A DNA stretch of 64,000 nt from Hyphomicrobiaceae bacterium (lineage in GTDB: Bacteria > Pseudomonadota > Alphaproteobacteria > Rhizobiales > Hyphomicrobiaceae), in contig JAWKWE010000004.1 in the NCBI GenBank assembly GCA_041397645.1, positions 1,550,001 to 1,614,000 of the forward strand. Reading direction: 5' to 3'. The notes below the pieces were generated by a model. That model did not search any database and had not been told where the DNA came from. It saw nothing but the letters and a program-made list of their open reading frames with translations. The first letter of the stretch is position 1. Each line of letters begins with the position of its first letter. Both the position numbers and the translations under genes were made by a program. Below, in pieces: positions 9,515 through 18,624 of this stretch.

Positions 9515-11334
9515 AGCATGGCCAGATGATAGTGTGTGCGAAGGATTTCCTTAAACCGCTTGACGACCTTCAGGGAGTCTCTCAGCAGATCGCGCTCTGC
9601 GGCGGAGAGGGTGCCAAGTCGCACAATGGCTTCCTCTTCATGGCGGCCTGTGCGCATTGCTTCAAGTTGCGATTTCAGGCGTATCTCCATGAAGTAGTTG
9701 AGCGCGCTGTGCATCTCGTCTGCAAGCTCTTGGCTCAACGCTCCCGTGCGTGCGAGTTGCGCGAGGCGCTCGGCCGTCGAAGTGGCAGAGATCCCTTTCT
9801 CGATGGCCATGACGCGCACCCCGTGAACAATGGGAAATGTGCCGGACTTCTTGATATGGATGGCATCAGAGCCGACGCCGACGCTGGCCATGATGGAGGA
9901 TAGTAAGCCAGCAGAGGCGTCCTCGAACTGATCGATGGCCTTTGCAAAGCGCGCCAGATAAGCGCTCTCGCCCTGCATGAGCCTGACCATTTCGTATTTA
10001 GCGCGTTTGAGCAACTCGCTCTGTCCGGTCACGGTGACGGCATCAAAGAATACGCCGAGGTGCATGGCGCTATATTCGTCTGGTGTCATCACCCAGCTTC
10101 TGATCTGGTGGATGAAGCCGTCGATGGTTTGAGACCAGACGGGATTGCGCACCATGATATTGCCGGGGCAAGGCGGAAAGCCAAACTCGTCGAGCGCCTG
10201 CGTGAAGTCTGCACGGAAGCGCTCCATATCAGCTTCAGGCACGGCTTGCGAAAGGAGAAGGCCGTTATCCTGATCGGTGCGGACGGTCTGTTCTCCGCGC
10301 CCCTCCGAGCCCATGACGATCAGGCAGCCGGATTGCATGATCGACGGAGGTGCGATCAAGTCGAAGATCTTTGCGAACAATGCGCGATTAAGGTCCGAGG
10401 TGATCTCGGCAATGACTTCAACCTGGACCTTTTGGCGGTGGAGGCGCTCAACTTGGTCTTGGATGTCGCGCGCAGGAAGTTTGAGATCATCGATGGTCCG
10501 CGCGCGGTCGATGCGTCCGGGAATGAGCTGTGAGTTGCCAGCCACGAGCCCGAGAATGTCGATGTCCTCAAGTGTGCCCACAAAATCGCCGTGCGAGACC
10601 ACGGCAAGGCGGCGCACGCGATGGCGCGTCATCTTGATGAGGGCTTCGAAGATGAAGTCGTCGGCATCGGTGGAAAAGATCTCAAAATGCGCCACGTCGC
10701 GGACCTTGGTGTCGAGCGGCATGGCATGGAGAACGGCGGCTTTAGACAGGTTGGTGCCCGTGATTATGCCAGTGCGTGTGCCGTCCCTCACGAACAGCGT
10801 GTTGTTGTGGCGCTCTTCCATAATGCGGGCGGCCTCGGTTATCGTCGAGTCGCCCGCGATGAAAATAGCTTCGTGCAGCCGGGTGTCCTTTACGCGGGCG
10901 CGCAGAACGCGATTGACGCCCCCGGTCTCGTCGTCATGCTGCTCGGTGTAGTCTGTCAGCTTGCGCGACAGTTCAGCATAGAAGAAGGCGGCAAAGCCGG
11001 GGTTGGTTCGGATCAGCTGAACAATGACATCGCGAGGCAGGAGGTAGCAGAGCGTTTCCTCGGAAGCGACAAAAGTTGAGCCGGCAGCGCCGTGGACCAA
11101 TGCGCGCGCGTCGAAGCTGTCTTTGGAGCGAAGGACGTGCTCAACCTCGTCGCCGTCACGCTCATCGACGGAGCCCTTAATGATGACATGGAGAAATTGC
11201 GACGCCTCTCCGCGCTCCACGATTGTTTCTCCCGGTCCCCAATAGCCGATGTCTATGGCTGATCTGAGTTCGCTAATCTCGGCGTGTGTGAGCCGGTCGA
11301 AGGGTGGGTTCTGGGCATCAAAGGCTTGTGGCAT
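9511..11334 (-). CDS. Cyclic-nucleotide-binding / CBS pair / DUF294 nucleotidyltransferase-like protein
   Basis: The 607-residue protein has four parts in order: a cNMP-binding domain (about residues 15-130), two CBS domains (about 150-270), a DUF294 nucleotidyltransferase-like domain with the GSEGRGEQTVRTDQDNGLL core (about 330-400), and a C-terminal substrate-binding-like helical domain. The G-S and D-x-D pattern of the nucleotidyltransferase fold is intact. Such proteins resemble the GlnD/GlnE regulatory fold and often sit beside actP. A role in sensing carbon or energy state is inferred from context only. It is followed by the overlapping exonuclease gene. Confidence 0.88.
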   Translation of the reverse strand: MPQAFDAQNPPFDRLTHAEISELRSAIDIGYWGPGETIVERGEASQFLHVIIKGSVDERDGDEVEHVLRSKDSFDARALVHGAAGSTFVASEETLCYLLPRDVIVQLIRTNPGFAAFFYAELSRKLTDYTEQHDDETGGVNRVLRARVKDTRLHEAIFIAGDSTITEAARIMEERHNNTLFVRDGTRTGIITGTNLSKAAVLHAMPLDTKVRDVAHFEIFSTDADDFIFEALIKMTRHRVRRLAVVSHGDFVGTLEDIDILGLVAGNSQLIPGRIDRARTIDDLKLPARDIQDQVERLHRQKVQVEVIAEITSDLNRALFAKIFDLIAPPSIMQSGCLIVMGSEGRGEQTVRTDQDNGLLLSQAVPEADMERFRADFTQALDEFGFPPCPGNIMVRNPVWSQTIDGFIHQIRSWVMTPDEYSAMHLGVFFDAVTVTGQSELLKRAKYEMVRLMQGESAYLARFAKAIDQFEDASAGLLSSIMASVGVGSDAIHIKKSGTFPIVHGVRVMAIEKGISATSTAERLAQLARTGALSQELADEMHSALNYFMEIRLKSQLEAMRTGRHEEEAIVRLGTLSAAERDLLRDSLKVVKRFKEILRTHYHLAML

Positions 11335-11430
11335 GTCGGGTCGTGCACCTCGCCGGTGTAGGGCGCGTCGGGGCGCGCTGCGGTCGGCCCAAGCGGCTCC
11401 AACGCGTTTTGCTTGGTCTCAATATCAGGA

Positions 11431-11462
11431 CGGCCGGTCCGCGATTGTTCGCAGACCGGCCG
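11431..11462. terminator. Strong hairpin after actP
   Basis: An inverted repeat pairs CGGCCGGTC (11431-11439) with GACCGGCCG (11454-11462). An inner GCGA/TCGC stem closes a TTGT loop, so the whole hairpin has 13 pairs and one mismatch. It lies 48 bp past the actP stop on the minus strand and before the DUF294 gene. There is no long T-run, so it may act as a partial terminator or an mRNA-stabilising stem. Confidence 0.55.
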
Positions 11463-11509
11463 CCATAGCGTTTGTTAGGACCAGACGGTTGTTGCCGCCT
11501 TGACCGCGA

Positions 11510-13252
11510 TCAGTGGGATACTGCGCCGGTCGCGCCGATACCCGTTTCCGAGCGAATGTACTGAGCTTCGTAGCCAGCCCGGTCTTTTTCACCGCGCGCG
11601 CTACGGTCCAGCACTGAGAACAGCCAGATACCGACAAAGGCGATGGTCATGGAGAACAACGCCGGGTTGGAAATCTGGAACAGGGCCGAACCTTCCGGAT
11701 GCCCCAGGGCTTTCTCCCAGACGCCGGGGCTGAGCACCAACATTACGGTTGCGGTGATGAGACCAAGAAGACCGCCGATGAAGGCGCCTCTGGTTGTCGT
11801 GCCTTTCCACAACGTGCTCATCAGGAGAACCGGGAAGTTGCAGCTTGCCGCCACGGCGAACGCAAGACCAACCATGAATGCCACGTTGATCTTCTCGAAC
11901 AGAATGCCAAGACCGATGGCAATGATGCCGATGAACAATGCTGAAAACTTGGAGATCCTCACCTCGGTGTCTTCCGATGCCGTACCCTTCGCGATGACCG
12001 ACGCATACAGGTCATGGCTGACGGCGGATGCGCCCGACAGTGTCAGGCCAGACACGACCGCCAGGATAGTCGCGAACGCCACGGCCGAAATGAAGCCGAA
12101 GAACAGGTTTCCTCCAACTGCTTTCGATAGATGCACGGCGGCCATGTTGTTTTCGCCGAGCATGTCGGCCGGAAGGTAGCTTCCGTTGGCTGCGGCTACG
12201 GCTCCGGGTTTGAAGAACTCAGGGTTCTGCAACAAGAAGGTGATAGCGCCGAAGCCGATGACGAAAGTAAGGATGTAGAAATATCCGATGAACCCCGTCG
12301 CATAGAGCACGGACTTACGTGCGGCCTTGGCGTCGGCCACTGTGAAAAATCGCATCAGGATGTGCGGGAGTCCGGCAGTGCCGAACATAAGTGCCAAGCC
12401 AAGCGAGATCGCTGAAATTGGATCCTTGACGAAGGTCCCAGGCCCCATGATTGCGGCTGGATTAGCACCCGCCTTGCCGTCTACGATCGCTTTCGGATGA
12501 AGCTCTACCGCTTTGGTGAACATCGCCTCCGGCGAGAACCCGAAATGCGCAAGAACCATCACCGCCATGAACGTAGCGCCGCCAAGCAGCAAGCACGCCT
12601 TGATGATCTGCACCCAGGTGGTTGCCACCATGCCGCCGAAGGCCACGTAGATGATCATCAAGGCCCCGACGATGACAACTGCATGCCAGTACTCAAGTCC
12701 GAACAGCAGCTGGATGAGCTTACCGGCACCCACCATCTGCGCAATCAGATAAAGCGATACGACCGTCAGTGTTCCAAGCGCTGAGAGCATACGAATGGGC
12801 GCTGGATCGAGGCGAAAGGCCGCCACGTCGGCAAATGTAAATTTGCCGAGATTGCGCAAGCGTTCAGCAATCAGGAACAGGATGATCGGCCATCCGACCA
12901 GGAAGCCGACCGAGTAGATCAACCCATCGTAGCCATTGGCAAACACGAGCCCCGAAATGCCGAGGAAGGATGCCGCCGACATGTAATCGCCAGCGATGGC
13001 CAATCCGTTTTGGAAGCCGGTGATGCCGCCGCCGGCCGCGTAGAAGTCAGCGGCCGACTTGGTGCGGCTGGCAGCCCACTTGGTAATGACAAGGGTCGCC
13101 GCCACGAAGATGAGAAACATCACGATGGCGGAGACATTGATTTCTGACTGTCCGGAGAACTCAGCCGAGTCCGCAAAGGCCGACGAAGCTGCAAGGGGGG
13201 CGAATAGAAATGCTGCCGCGACGGCAGCGACGTGATTCAATTTTGCGCGCAT
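11510..13252 (-). CDS. actP: Cation/acetate symporter
   Basis: A sodium:solute symporter of about 580 residues. It has an N-terminal signal-like segment, then a NVSAIVMFLIF helix and about thirteen membrane segments, with the family signature region GITGFQNGLAIAGDYMSAASFLG near residue 90. It imports acetate and similar short carboxylates. I use the ATG at 13252, which shares one base with the upstream DUF485 stop (TGATG); a GTG at 13255 is also possible. The DUF485 partner upstream is the usual operon companion (yjcH-actP). An acs gene is not in the window. Confidence 0.92.
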   Translation of the reverse strand: MRAKLNHVAAVAAAFLFAPLAASSAFADSAEFSGQSEINVSAIVMFLIFVAATLVITKWAASRTKSAADFYAAGGGITGFQNGLAIAGDYMSAASFLGISGLVFANGYDGLIYSVGFLVGWPIILFLIAERLRNLGKFTFADVAAFRLDPAPIRMLSALGTLTVVSLYLIAQMVGAGKLIQLLFGLEYWHAVVIVGALMIIYVAFGGMVATTWVQIIKACLLLGGATFMAVMVLAHFGFSPEAMFTKAVELHPKAIVDGKAGANPAAIMGPGTFVKDPISAISLGLALMFGTAGLPHILMRFFTVADAKAARKSVLYATGFIGYFYILTFVIGFGAITFLLQNPEFFKPGAVAAANGSYLPADMLGENNMAAVHLSKAVGGNLFFGFISAVAFATILAVVSGLTLSGASAVSHDLYASVIAKGTASEDTEVRISKFSALFIGIIAIGLGILFEKINVAFMVGLAFAVAASCNFPVLLMSTLWKGTTTRGAFIGGLLGLITATVMLVLSPGVWEKALGHPEGSALFQISNPALFSMTIAFVGIWLFSVLDRSARGEKDRAGYEAQYIRSETGIGATGAVSH

Positions 13253-13569
13253 CACTTCTTCACCTTCTCGACAATCTGCTTCGTGAGGTCGTCAAATTCC
13301 GAGTTGGCTCGGATGACGTATATGGCCGTCAAAATGAATGCCGAGATGATCACGCCCACGCCGACCGGAATGCCCAGCGTCGTCGTTCCGCCTGAAAGTG
13401 GTTCTGCCAACAGCTGCTTGTCGAAGGCGATCGCCAGGATGAAGCCGAAATAGATCAGCAACATAAGAACCGATAGGATCCAAGCTAACCTGGAACGCTT
13501 GTGTATGAGTTCTTGGAATTGCGGATCCGATTTGACCCGCTCGATGAGAGCGTCGTTATCTGATTGCAT
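13252..13569 (-). CDS. DUF485 membrane protein (YjcH-like)
   Basis: A 105-residue protein with two membrane helices (ILSVLMLLIYFGFILAIAF and GVIISAFILTAIYVI) flanked by charged ends, typical of DUF485. The ATG at 13569 is preceded by GGAAGAAGCGC, a good ribosome site, and gives the family's normal length; a longer upstream frame is not needed. It is coupled to actP by overlapping stop and start codons. It is thought to support acetate uptake, but its biochemical role is not established. Confidence 0.9.
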   Translation of the reverse strand: MQSDNDALIERVKSDPQFQELIHKRSRLAWILSVLMLLIYFGFILAIAFDKQLLAEPLSGGTTTLGIPVGVGVIISAFILTAIYVIRANSEFDDLTKQIVEKVKK

Positions 13570-14023
13570 GCGCTTCTTCCTCCCAAACGGCCCAAATTGT
13601 TGTCTTGGGCTGCCGTCTCTTCGCCGTTGTCCAGGCTGTTTTGCCGAACGGACGGACTTATTATTGTCGCAACACACGATCCATAGCTGAGGGTGGATGC
13701 TTTCGCCAGTTTCCGTTGGTCCGTCTTTGGACCCAACCCCAAAATACCAACCACTTTTTTCTAAGTGAGCCCGGCGCACTTGTGCCCACAGATAAGCGAT
13801 AAGGATTAACGAGCCGACCCTACACGTTCAAATCTTCAGCAGGCTCACTGCCCCGTCGATAAGATTAAGTTTGTTGCGACGCACATGGGACCGTGAGAGT
13901 ACAGATCTTGAGCGTGATTTGGGACGATAGCGCTTGAAGCACGGCGTGATTTGGTCGACAATTTCACTGTTTTACTGTCCCAGCACTGGGCCACTGTATG
14001 GACCTAATGTGGAGCAAAACGGC
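13570..14023. other. Intergenic region upstream of the acetate operon
   Basis: About 450 bp separate the divergent DUF485-actP operon and the next small plus-strand gene. It presumably holds the acetate operon promoter, but I could not pick out a convincing -35/-10 pair or operator by eye, and no coding frame in it looks real. Confidence 0.4.
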
Positions 14024-14149
14024 ATGAACTTGGATTATGAGCGGAACGCTGAAAGTCCAGCGAATGACTTGATCATTGTGGCCATCGTGCACGTTGTGAT
14101 TTTGGCAGGTTTCTTTGCTGTTCACTTTGGGGTGGCACCGCTTTGGTAA
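14024..14149 (+). CDS. Small single-pass membrane protein
   Basis: A 41-residue reading frame starts at an ATG with GGAG at 14011-14014. It encodes a short acidic N-terminus (MNLDYERNAESPAND) and one hydrophobic helix (LIIVAIVHVVILAGFFAV). The ribosome site and the clear membrane segment are the only support. I do not recognise it. Confidence 0.45.
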   Translation: MNLDYERNAESPANDLIIVAIVHVVILAGFFAVHFGVAPLW

Positions 14150-14196
14150 CCCACCCGGGATGACGTGCAGTAAGGTTGGGGGATAGGCAAGTCGGC

Positions 14197-14478
14197 ATGG
14201 CCGCCAAAATATGCCGCGTCGTTGTGTGGGTCTTTCTTATCAGCTACGTCTTGGCTCTGGCACTGTTTGCGATCGGAGCCTTCGGTTTATTGGGGCAAGA
14301 GCGCGATCCCCTTTCGGCGGTATTTCTGATCCCTTTGGGATTGCCGTGGAACCAGTATCTCGATGGTTTTGCAGACGAGATGCGGCCTTGGCTGGCTGGC
14401 GCCGCGCCCCTCCTAAACGCTCTCATTCTAATGATGCTCTGTCGTCTGTTGCGAACTAAGTTTAGCAACGGCCATTGA
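14197..14478 (+). CDS. Small two-helix membrane protein
   Basis: A 93-residue protein beginning MAAKICRVVVWVFLISYV, with GGGGGA upstream of the ATG. It has two hydrophobic segments (residues 5-30 and 65-85) separated by a loop containing GQERDPLSAVFLIPLGLPWN. Function unknown. Its TGA stop overlaps a possible TTG start of the truncated metallophosphoesterase that follows, so it now sits directly at the breakpoint of that gene. Confidence 0.55.
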   Translation: MAAKICRVVVWVFLISYVLALALFAIGAFGLLGQERDPLSAVFLIPLGLPWNQYLDGFADEMRPWLAGAAPLLNALILMMLCRLLRTKFSNGH

Positions 14479-16316
14479 AAATCCAACGATTTGCGACGGT
14501 GAAGGAATACACCGACCGCTGCTTGATGCCTTACGACATGGCATTTCAAACTGACGTTCCCAAACGCCAACTGTTCTACATTGCCGGCAATCACGACTGG
14601 TATGACGGACTGACAGCCTTCACGAGCGTCTTCTGTACCGCGCGCGACCGCTATACGCATGGACTTGGCAAGCAAATCGGCGGCTGGCGCTGCCATCAGC
14701 GGCGCAGCTATTTCGCACTCAAGATGCCCTACAACTGGTGGCTTTGGGGCGTTGATCTCGGGCTGACCGATACCATCGATGATGCCCAGCTCGATTACTT
14801 TCACACCATGGCGGAGAGTACAAAGCCCGGTGACAATGTGATCATCATCACCCATGCGCCTGGCTGGGTGAATAAAGAGATCGACGGCTTGCATGAGATG
14901 ACGATGCTGGCTCGCTCTCGCGGGGCCAGCGTACCGCTCGTGCTCGCTGGTGATCTCCACCATTACAGCCGCTACTATTCCGACGACGCCCGCGTTCACA
15001 TGATTACGTCAGGTGGGGGAGGCGCCTTCGCCCATGCAACGCATCAGTTGCGGCGGCGCATGAAGGTCAATTGGGCGGTCGAGACTGACAAACCCGCGCG
15101 GGTCTCCGATGGTAGCGACCGGCCCGCATTTAACCGCGAGGAGCGTGAGGCGGTTGGGCCAAGCGATGATGTCGATTTCACCGAGAAGCCTGTCTCCGCT
15201 GTCTCGGCGCGCTCGCGTCTGAAAGGCAAACTGGACGGTAGCCTTAAACAGATTTTGAAGGATACGGATTTCCGGGCACCAAATTTCTACCCTGAACGGT
15301 GGAGGAGCCGACTGCTTGTATTGCGCAACATTTGGCTTCCCTTCCACAATTGGCGTTTCGCCATTCTGCTTGGCTTGATCTACATGGTTTTCGGTTGGGT
15401 CTTTCAGCTATCGGTCGCCGATCCGATCGAAGGGGTACGGCAAGCGCGCTACGCGAGTGCAGACATTGATTGTCTCGGCAAGCTGAAAGTCGATGCAGAT
15501 CCGGCGGCCCTCGCAGCGTGTCAGACCGACGCCTACAAGCGTGTGGACGAAATGTTGGAAAGCTTCCGTCTCAAGCTGCCGACAGCAGATATAGAGAAGC
15601 CCAATTTGCCCAAAATGGACGGCAAGGAAATGACTGCCGAGCAGATCAAGCAGGTCGGCGACTACATGAAGCGAGAGTTGCGCACGTTTTGGGAAGCGCT
15701 GCTTTTGACAGTTAGCCCGAAACGTGTGCTGTTCGGTATGTTGGCGAATCCGGCATTCTTCATCATGGTCGTGGCGTTGTGGGCGGGGCTTGTGCACTAC
15801 GTCGATGCATTATGGTCGTCGCGCATTGTCAACGGTCTTGCCAAGCTGGTGTTGGGGAGTGCGCACTTCCTCGCGCATATGGCACTGTTGCTCGTGCTCA
15901 CAACGATCTTCAACCTGGCCATATATTCGCCTCTCGTGGACGGAAAGAACGCTCTATCGACCATTGTGATTGGCGTTGCCACCTATACGAGTTTGATCGT
16001 CATTTTAGGCGGCATTCTGGGTGGTATGGTGTGGGGTATCTATTGGGCCATCACGTCGGCGTTGTTCGGTATGCACATGGATGCATTCAGCGCCCTTGGC
16101 ATTGCCAACTACAAGAACTTCCTGCGCATGAGTTTTGCGCCCGACCGATTGACTATCTATCCCGTCGGGCTGGCCAAGGTGCCCGGCAAGAGGGGGTGGC
16201 GCGCACCGCTGGCCGGTGAAGTTCTCCCGTCGCACAATCCGCTAATCCTGCCCAAGAAACCTTTGAAGCCCCAGCTCATCGAGGGTCCGATCGTGATCGA
16301 GACTCGGCCTCAATGA
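14475..16316 (+). CDS. Calcineurin-like metallophosphoesterase, N-terminus missing
   Basis: The frame keeps the later metal-binding blocks of the family: AGNHDWYDGL (residues 38-46), THAPGW near 127 and GDLHHYSRY near 158. About four membrane helices follow after residue 280. The first two blocks (DxH and GDxxY), normally just before the VKEYTDRCLMPY segment seen at residues 9-20, are absent. The only usable start is a TTG at 14475 overlapping the previous stop, without a clear ribosome site. It therefore looks like a 5'-truncated gene, and catalytic activity is doubtful. Sequence after the breakpoint shows no frameshift over 600 codons. Confidence 0.75.
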   Translation: MKIQRFATVKEYTDRCLMPYDMAFQTDVPKRQLFYIAGNHDWYDGLTAFTSVFCTARDRYTHGLGKQIGGWRCHQRRSYFALKMPYNWWLWGVDLGLTDTIDDAQLDYFHTMAESTKPGDNVIIITHAPGWVNKEIDGLHEMTMLARSRGASVPLVLAGDLHHYSRYYSDDARVHMITSGGGGAFAHATHQLRRRMKVNWAVETDKPARVSDGSDRPAFNREEREAVGPSDDVDFTEKPVSAVSARSRLKGKLDGSLKQILKDTDFRAPNFYPERWRSRLLVLRNIWLPFHNWRFAILLGLIYMVFGWVFQLSVADPIEGVRQARYASADIDCLGKLKVDADPAALAACQTDAYKRVDEMLESFRLKLPTADIEKPNLPKMDGKEMTAEQIKQVGDYMKRELRTFWEALLLTVSPKRVLFGMLANPAFFIMVVALWAGLVHYVDALWSSRIVNGLAKLVLGSAHFLAHMALLLVLTTIFNLAIYSPLVDGKNALSTIVIGVATYTSLIVILGGILGGMVWGIYWAITSALFGMHMDAFSALGIANYKNFLRMSFAPDRLTIYPVGLAKVPGKRGWRAPLAGEVLPSHNPLILPKKPLKPQLIEGPIVIETRPQ

Positions 16317-16483
16317 GCCGGCCGGTAAGGGCTGACTTCTGATGGTGCGGTCGTTTACCTGCCATTTACCGGGTGCTTCGACGGGATCCGGTCTCCTCTG
16401 ATTGCACTGCTGAACTCACTTGAACTTAAACCGTGTCCGGCGGAATTTGCACGCCACCAGCTTGTCGAGAGCCGAAACTCGCT

Positions 16484-17443
16484 ATGACAAGCGTTGACGC
16501 CGCTATCCCCGTGCCGTTGCCGCAGGGTAGTGAGGACATAAGTTTCGACAGCGAGCAGCTTGAGTTCAGTAATTCGGCGAGTGTAGCGCGAGTGGCGGCG
16601 TTCTACCGCTCGGCTTTGAAGGAAAAGGGCTGGATGGAGCGCAAAACGCCGATCAACAAGCCGAACATGGTCGTTCTCCAGTTTGACAAATCGGGATCGA
16701 GTGCCGAATTCACCATCATGCAAATGGGTGATCATACGCAAGTGACCGGCACAGGTGCTGCGTTCGAAGCCGCCGCAACCAAGTCTGATGGCGAAGAGGC
16801 GCAAGCGGGTGCATCCGCGGACGATGAAAAGAAATCAATTACGGTCGATCAATTGCAGCCGGACGAGGCTGCTGGTTTGCCCGTCCCCAAACAGAGCACG
16901 AGCAAAGGGTCCGAGAAGACCATGTTCCGCGTCAGCGCCCTGGCAGACGTTGAGGCTCCACTTCAGTCCGTGCTCGAATTTTATCGCCGTGAACTCGGCA
17001 AGCGCACCGATTGGCAAATGCAAAACGAGGCGAAGGACAGTTCAGGCTCAGCCCGTGTTCAATATGCGACGCCTGAAGGGCCCGCTGTCCTTACGTTGAC
17101 GGAAAAGTCTGGCACAACGTCTATAGTTTTGCTGGTGCGCAAGAAGAAGGAGGCGCAGGCTTCCGGTTTGATGCCCAAGCCGGGTCAAGTTCGGATCCTG
17201 ATAGGCAATATCCTGGAAAAGGACGCCGAAATTTCGTTTGCGAAGAAGACGATCAAGGTCGGAGCAGGAAAAGGTGCCAAAGCCCCCGACGGGCCAACCT
17301 TGGAAATCAAACCAGGATCTTACGCGGTGAACGTTAAGCCACCCGGATTGAATGCCTCGCCGGAGACTATCACTGTTGGCGCCGACGAGATTTGGGGCTT
17401 GATGATTGGTCCGGGTGGAATCTTGGCGCTTCCGATGTATTGA
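16484..17443 (+). CDS. Hypothetical protein with two related half-domains
   Basis: About 319 residues from ATG 16484; a GTG at 16433 is possible and an in-frame stop lies just before it. Two segments resemble each other: one around SVARVAAFYRSALKEKGW (near residue 38) and one around LQSVLEFYRRELGKRTDW (near residue 165), each followed by a beta-rich stretch. This suggests an internal duplication. A GLPVPKQST linker and a C-terminal beta domain follow. The protein starts abruptly with no signal peptide, so the 5' end may be lost, like that of its upstream neighbour. Function unknown. Confidence 0.55.
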   Translation: MTSVDAAIPVPLPQGSEDISFDSEQLEFSNSASVARVAAFYRSALKEKGWMERKTPINKPNMVVLQFDKSGSSAEFTIMQMGDHTQVTGTGAAFEAAATKSDGEEAQAGASADDEKKSITVDQLQPDEAAGLPVPKQSTSKGSEKTMFRVSALADVEAPLQSVLEFYRRELGKRTDWQMQNEAKDSSGSARVQYATPEGPAVLTLTEKSGTTSIVLLVRKKKEAQASGLMPKPGQVRILIGNILEKDAEISFAKKTIKVGAGKGAKAPDGPTLEIKPGSYAVNVKPPGLNASPETITVGADEIWGLMIGPGGILALPMY

Positions 17444-17583
17444 GACCTCGTAGCTCTACCAACGAGGCCACTTTTGCAGGCGCTCAGCAAGCGAGGCTGG
17501 TTCAGGCGCTGCCGGAACCAATAGGGCTTTGCTACATTACTCTGGGTATCAAAACTCAAAGTTTTCAGAGCAAAGGATCGTCC

Positions 17584-18624
17584 GTGTTGGAGTTCACCGA
17601 TCGGGGCATCTATTGCCCTGCCGCTGATATCTATATCGACCCCTGGAAACCCGTTGAGCGGGCCGTCATCACGCATGGTCATTCCGACCATGCTCGGGCT
17701 GGACACGCACATTACCTTTCGACGACCACCGCCGCGCCAGTGATCCGGTACCGGCTTGGCGAAATCGATATCGATACTGTGGGATTCGGCGAGGTGCGGA
17801 CAATAAATGGCGTTTGCGTTTCTCTCCACCCGGCTGGACACATTCCAGGTTCCGCACAGGTTCGACTTGAACATCGCGGCAAAGTTTGGGTGGTGTCGGG
17901 TGACTATAAGACGGTGCCCGATGGGCTTAGCGAGCCCTTTGAGCCGCTGCGGTGCGATACATTCATCAGTGAATGCACCTTCGGCTTGCCGGCGTTTAAA
18001 TGGCGACCGCAGGCGGACGTAATGGCCGATATCAATTCATGGTGGGCAAATAACGCGCAGGCCGGCCGCGTTTCGGTAATAGGAGCCTATTCTCTTGGCA
18101 AAGCGCAACGGCTGATCGCGAACGTCGACACTTCCATCGGCCCGCTTCTGACACACGGTGCTGTCGAGTCCACCAATGGTGTGCTGCGTGCGCAAGGCAT
18201 TGAATTGCCGCCAACGACACGCGTTGTGGCGGACATGGCAAAGAGCGACTTTGCGCGCGCACTTGTGATTGCACCACCCTCTGCGCTGGGCTCATCGTGG
18301 TTGCGCAAATTTGGCGACGTTTCGACGGCTTTTGCGTCTGGCTGGATGGCGCTGCGCGGCGTCCGTCGTCGGCGTTCGGCAGACCGCGGCTTCATTTTGA
18401 GTGATCACGTAGACTGGCCGGAGCTCAATAGCGCCATCGATGCAACTGGTGCACGGCGCGTGTTCGTGACACATGGCTATACGCATACGTTCCGGCGTTG
18501 GCTTGAGGAGCGGGGGTTTGAAGCGTACATCGTCGATACAGAGTACAGTGGCGAACAACTCGATGGTGACGCTTCTGGGTTGGGTGATTCGGAATCACTT
18601 GAGGCAACGGAAACGAGCCAATGA
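17584..18624 (+). CDS. Ligase-associated DNA exonuclease (MBL fold)
   Basis: A metallo-beta-lactamase fold nuclease of about 346 residues. The metal site THGHSDHARAGH lies near residue 32, followed by HPAGHIPGSAQV, a VSGDYK aspartate and a late SDHVDW histidine, matching the RNase J/CPSF-like family paired with ATP-dependent DNA ligases. I use the GTG at 17584 because homologous proteins begin at the EFTDRGIYCP segment; a longer frame upstream would add unrelated sequence. It is coupled to the ligase gene by an ATGA overlap. The pair probably works in DNA end processing and repair. Confidence 0.9.
   Translation: MLEFTDRGIYCPAADIYIDPWKPVERAVITHGHSDHARAGHAHYLSTTTAAPVIRYRLGEIDIDTVGFGEVRTINGVCVSLHPAGHIPGSAQVRLEHRGKVWVVSGDYKTVPDGLSEPFEPLRCDTFISECTFGLPAFKWRPQADVMADINSWWANNAQAGRVSVIGAYSLGKAQRLIANVDTSIGPLLTHGAVESTNGVLRAQGIELPPTTRVVADMAKSDFARALVIAPPSALGSSWLRKFGDVSTAFASGWMALRGVRRRRSADRGFILSDHVDWPELNSAIDATGARRVFVTHGYTHTFRRWLEERGFEAYIVDTEYSGEQLDGDASGLGDSESLEATETSQ

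Noticed and set aside
14244..14999. Long minus-strand frame opposite the phosphoesterase
   Set aside because: It lies antisense to the clearly coding metallophosphoesterase motifs and has no family features of its own.
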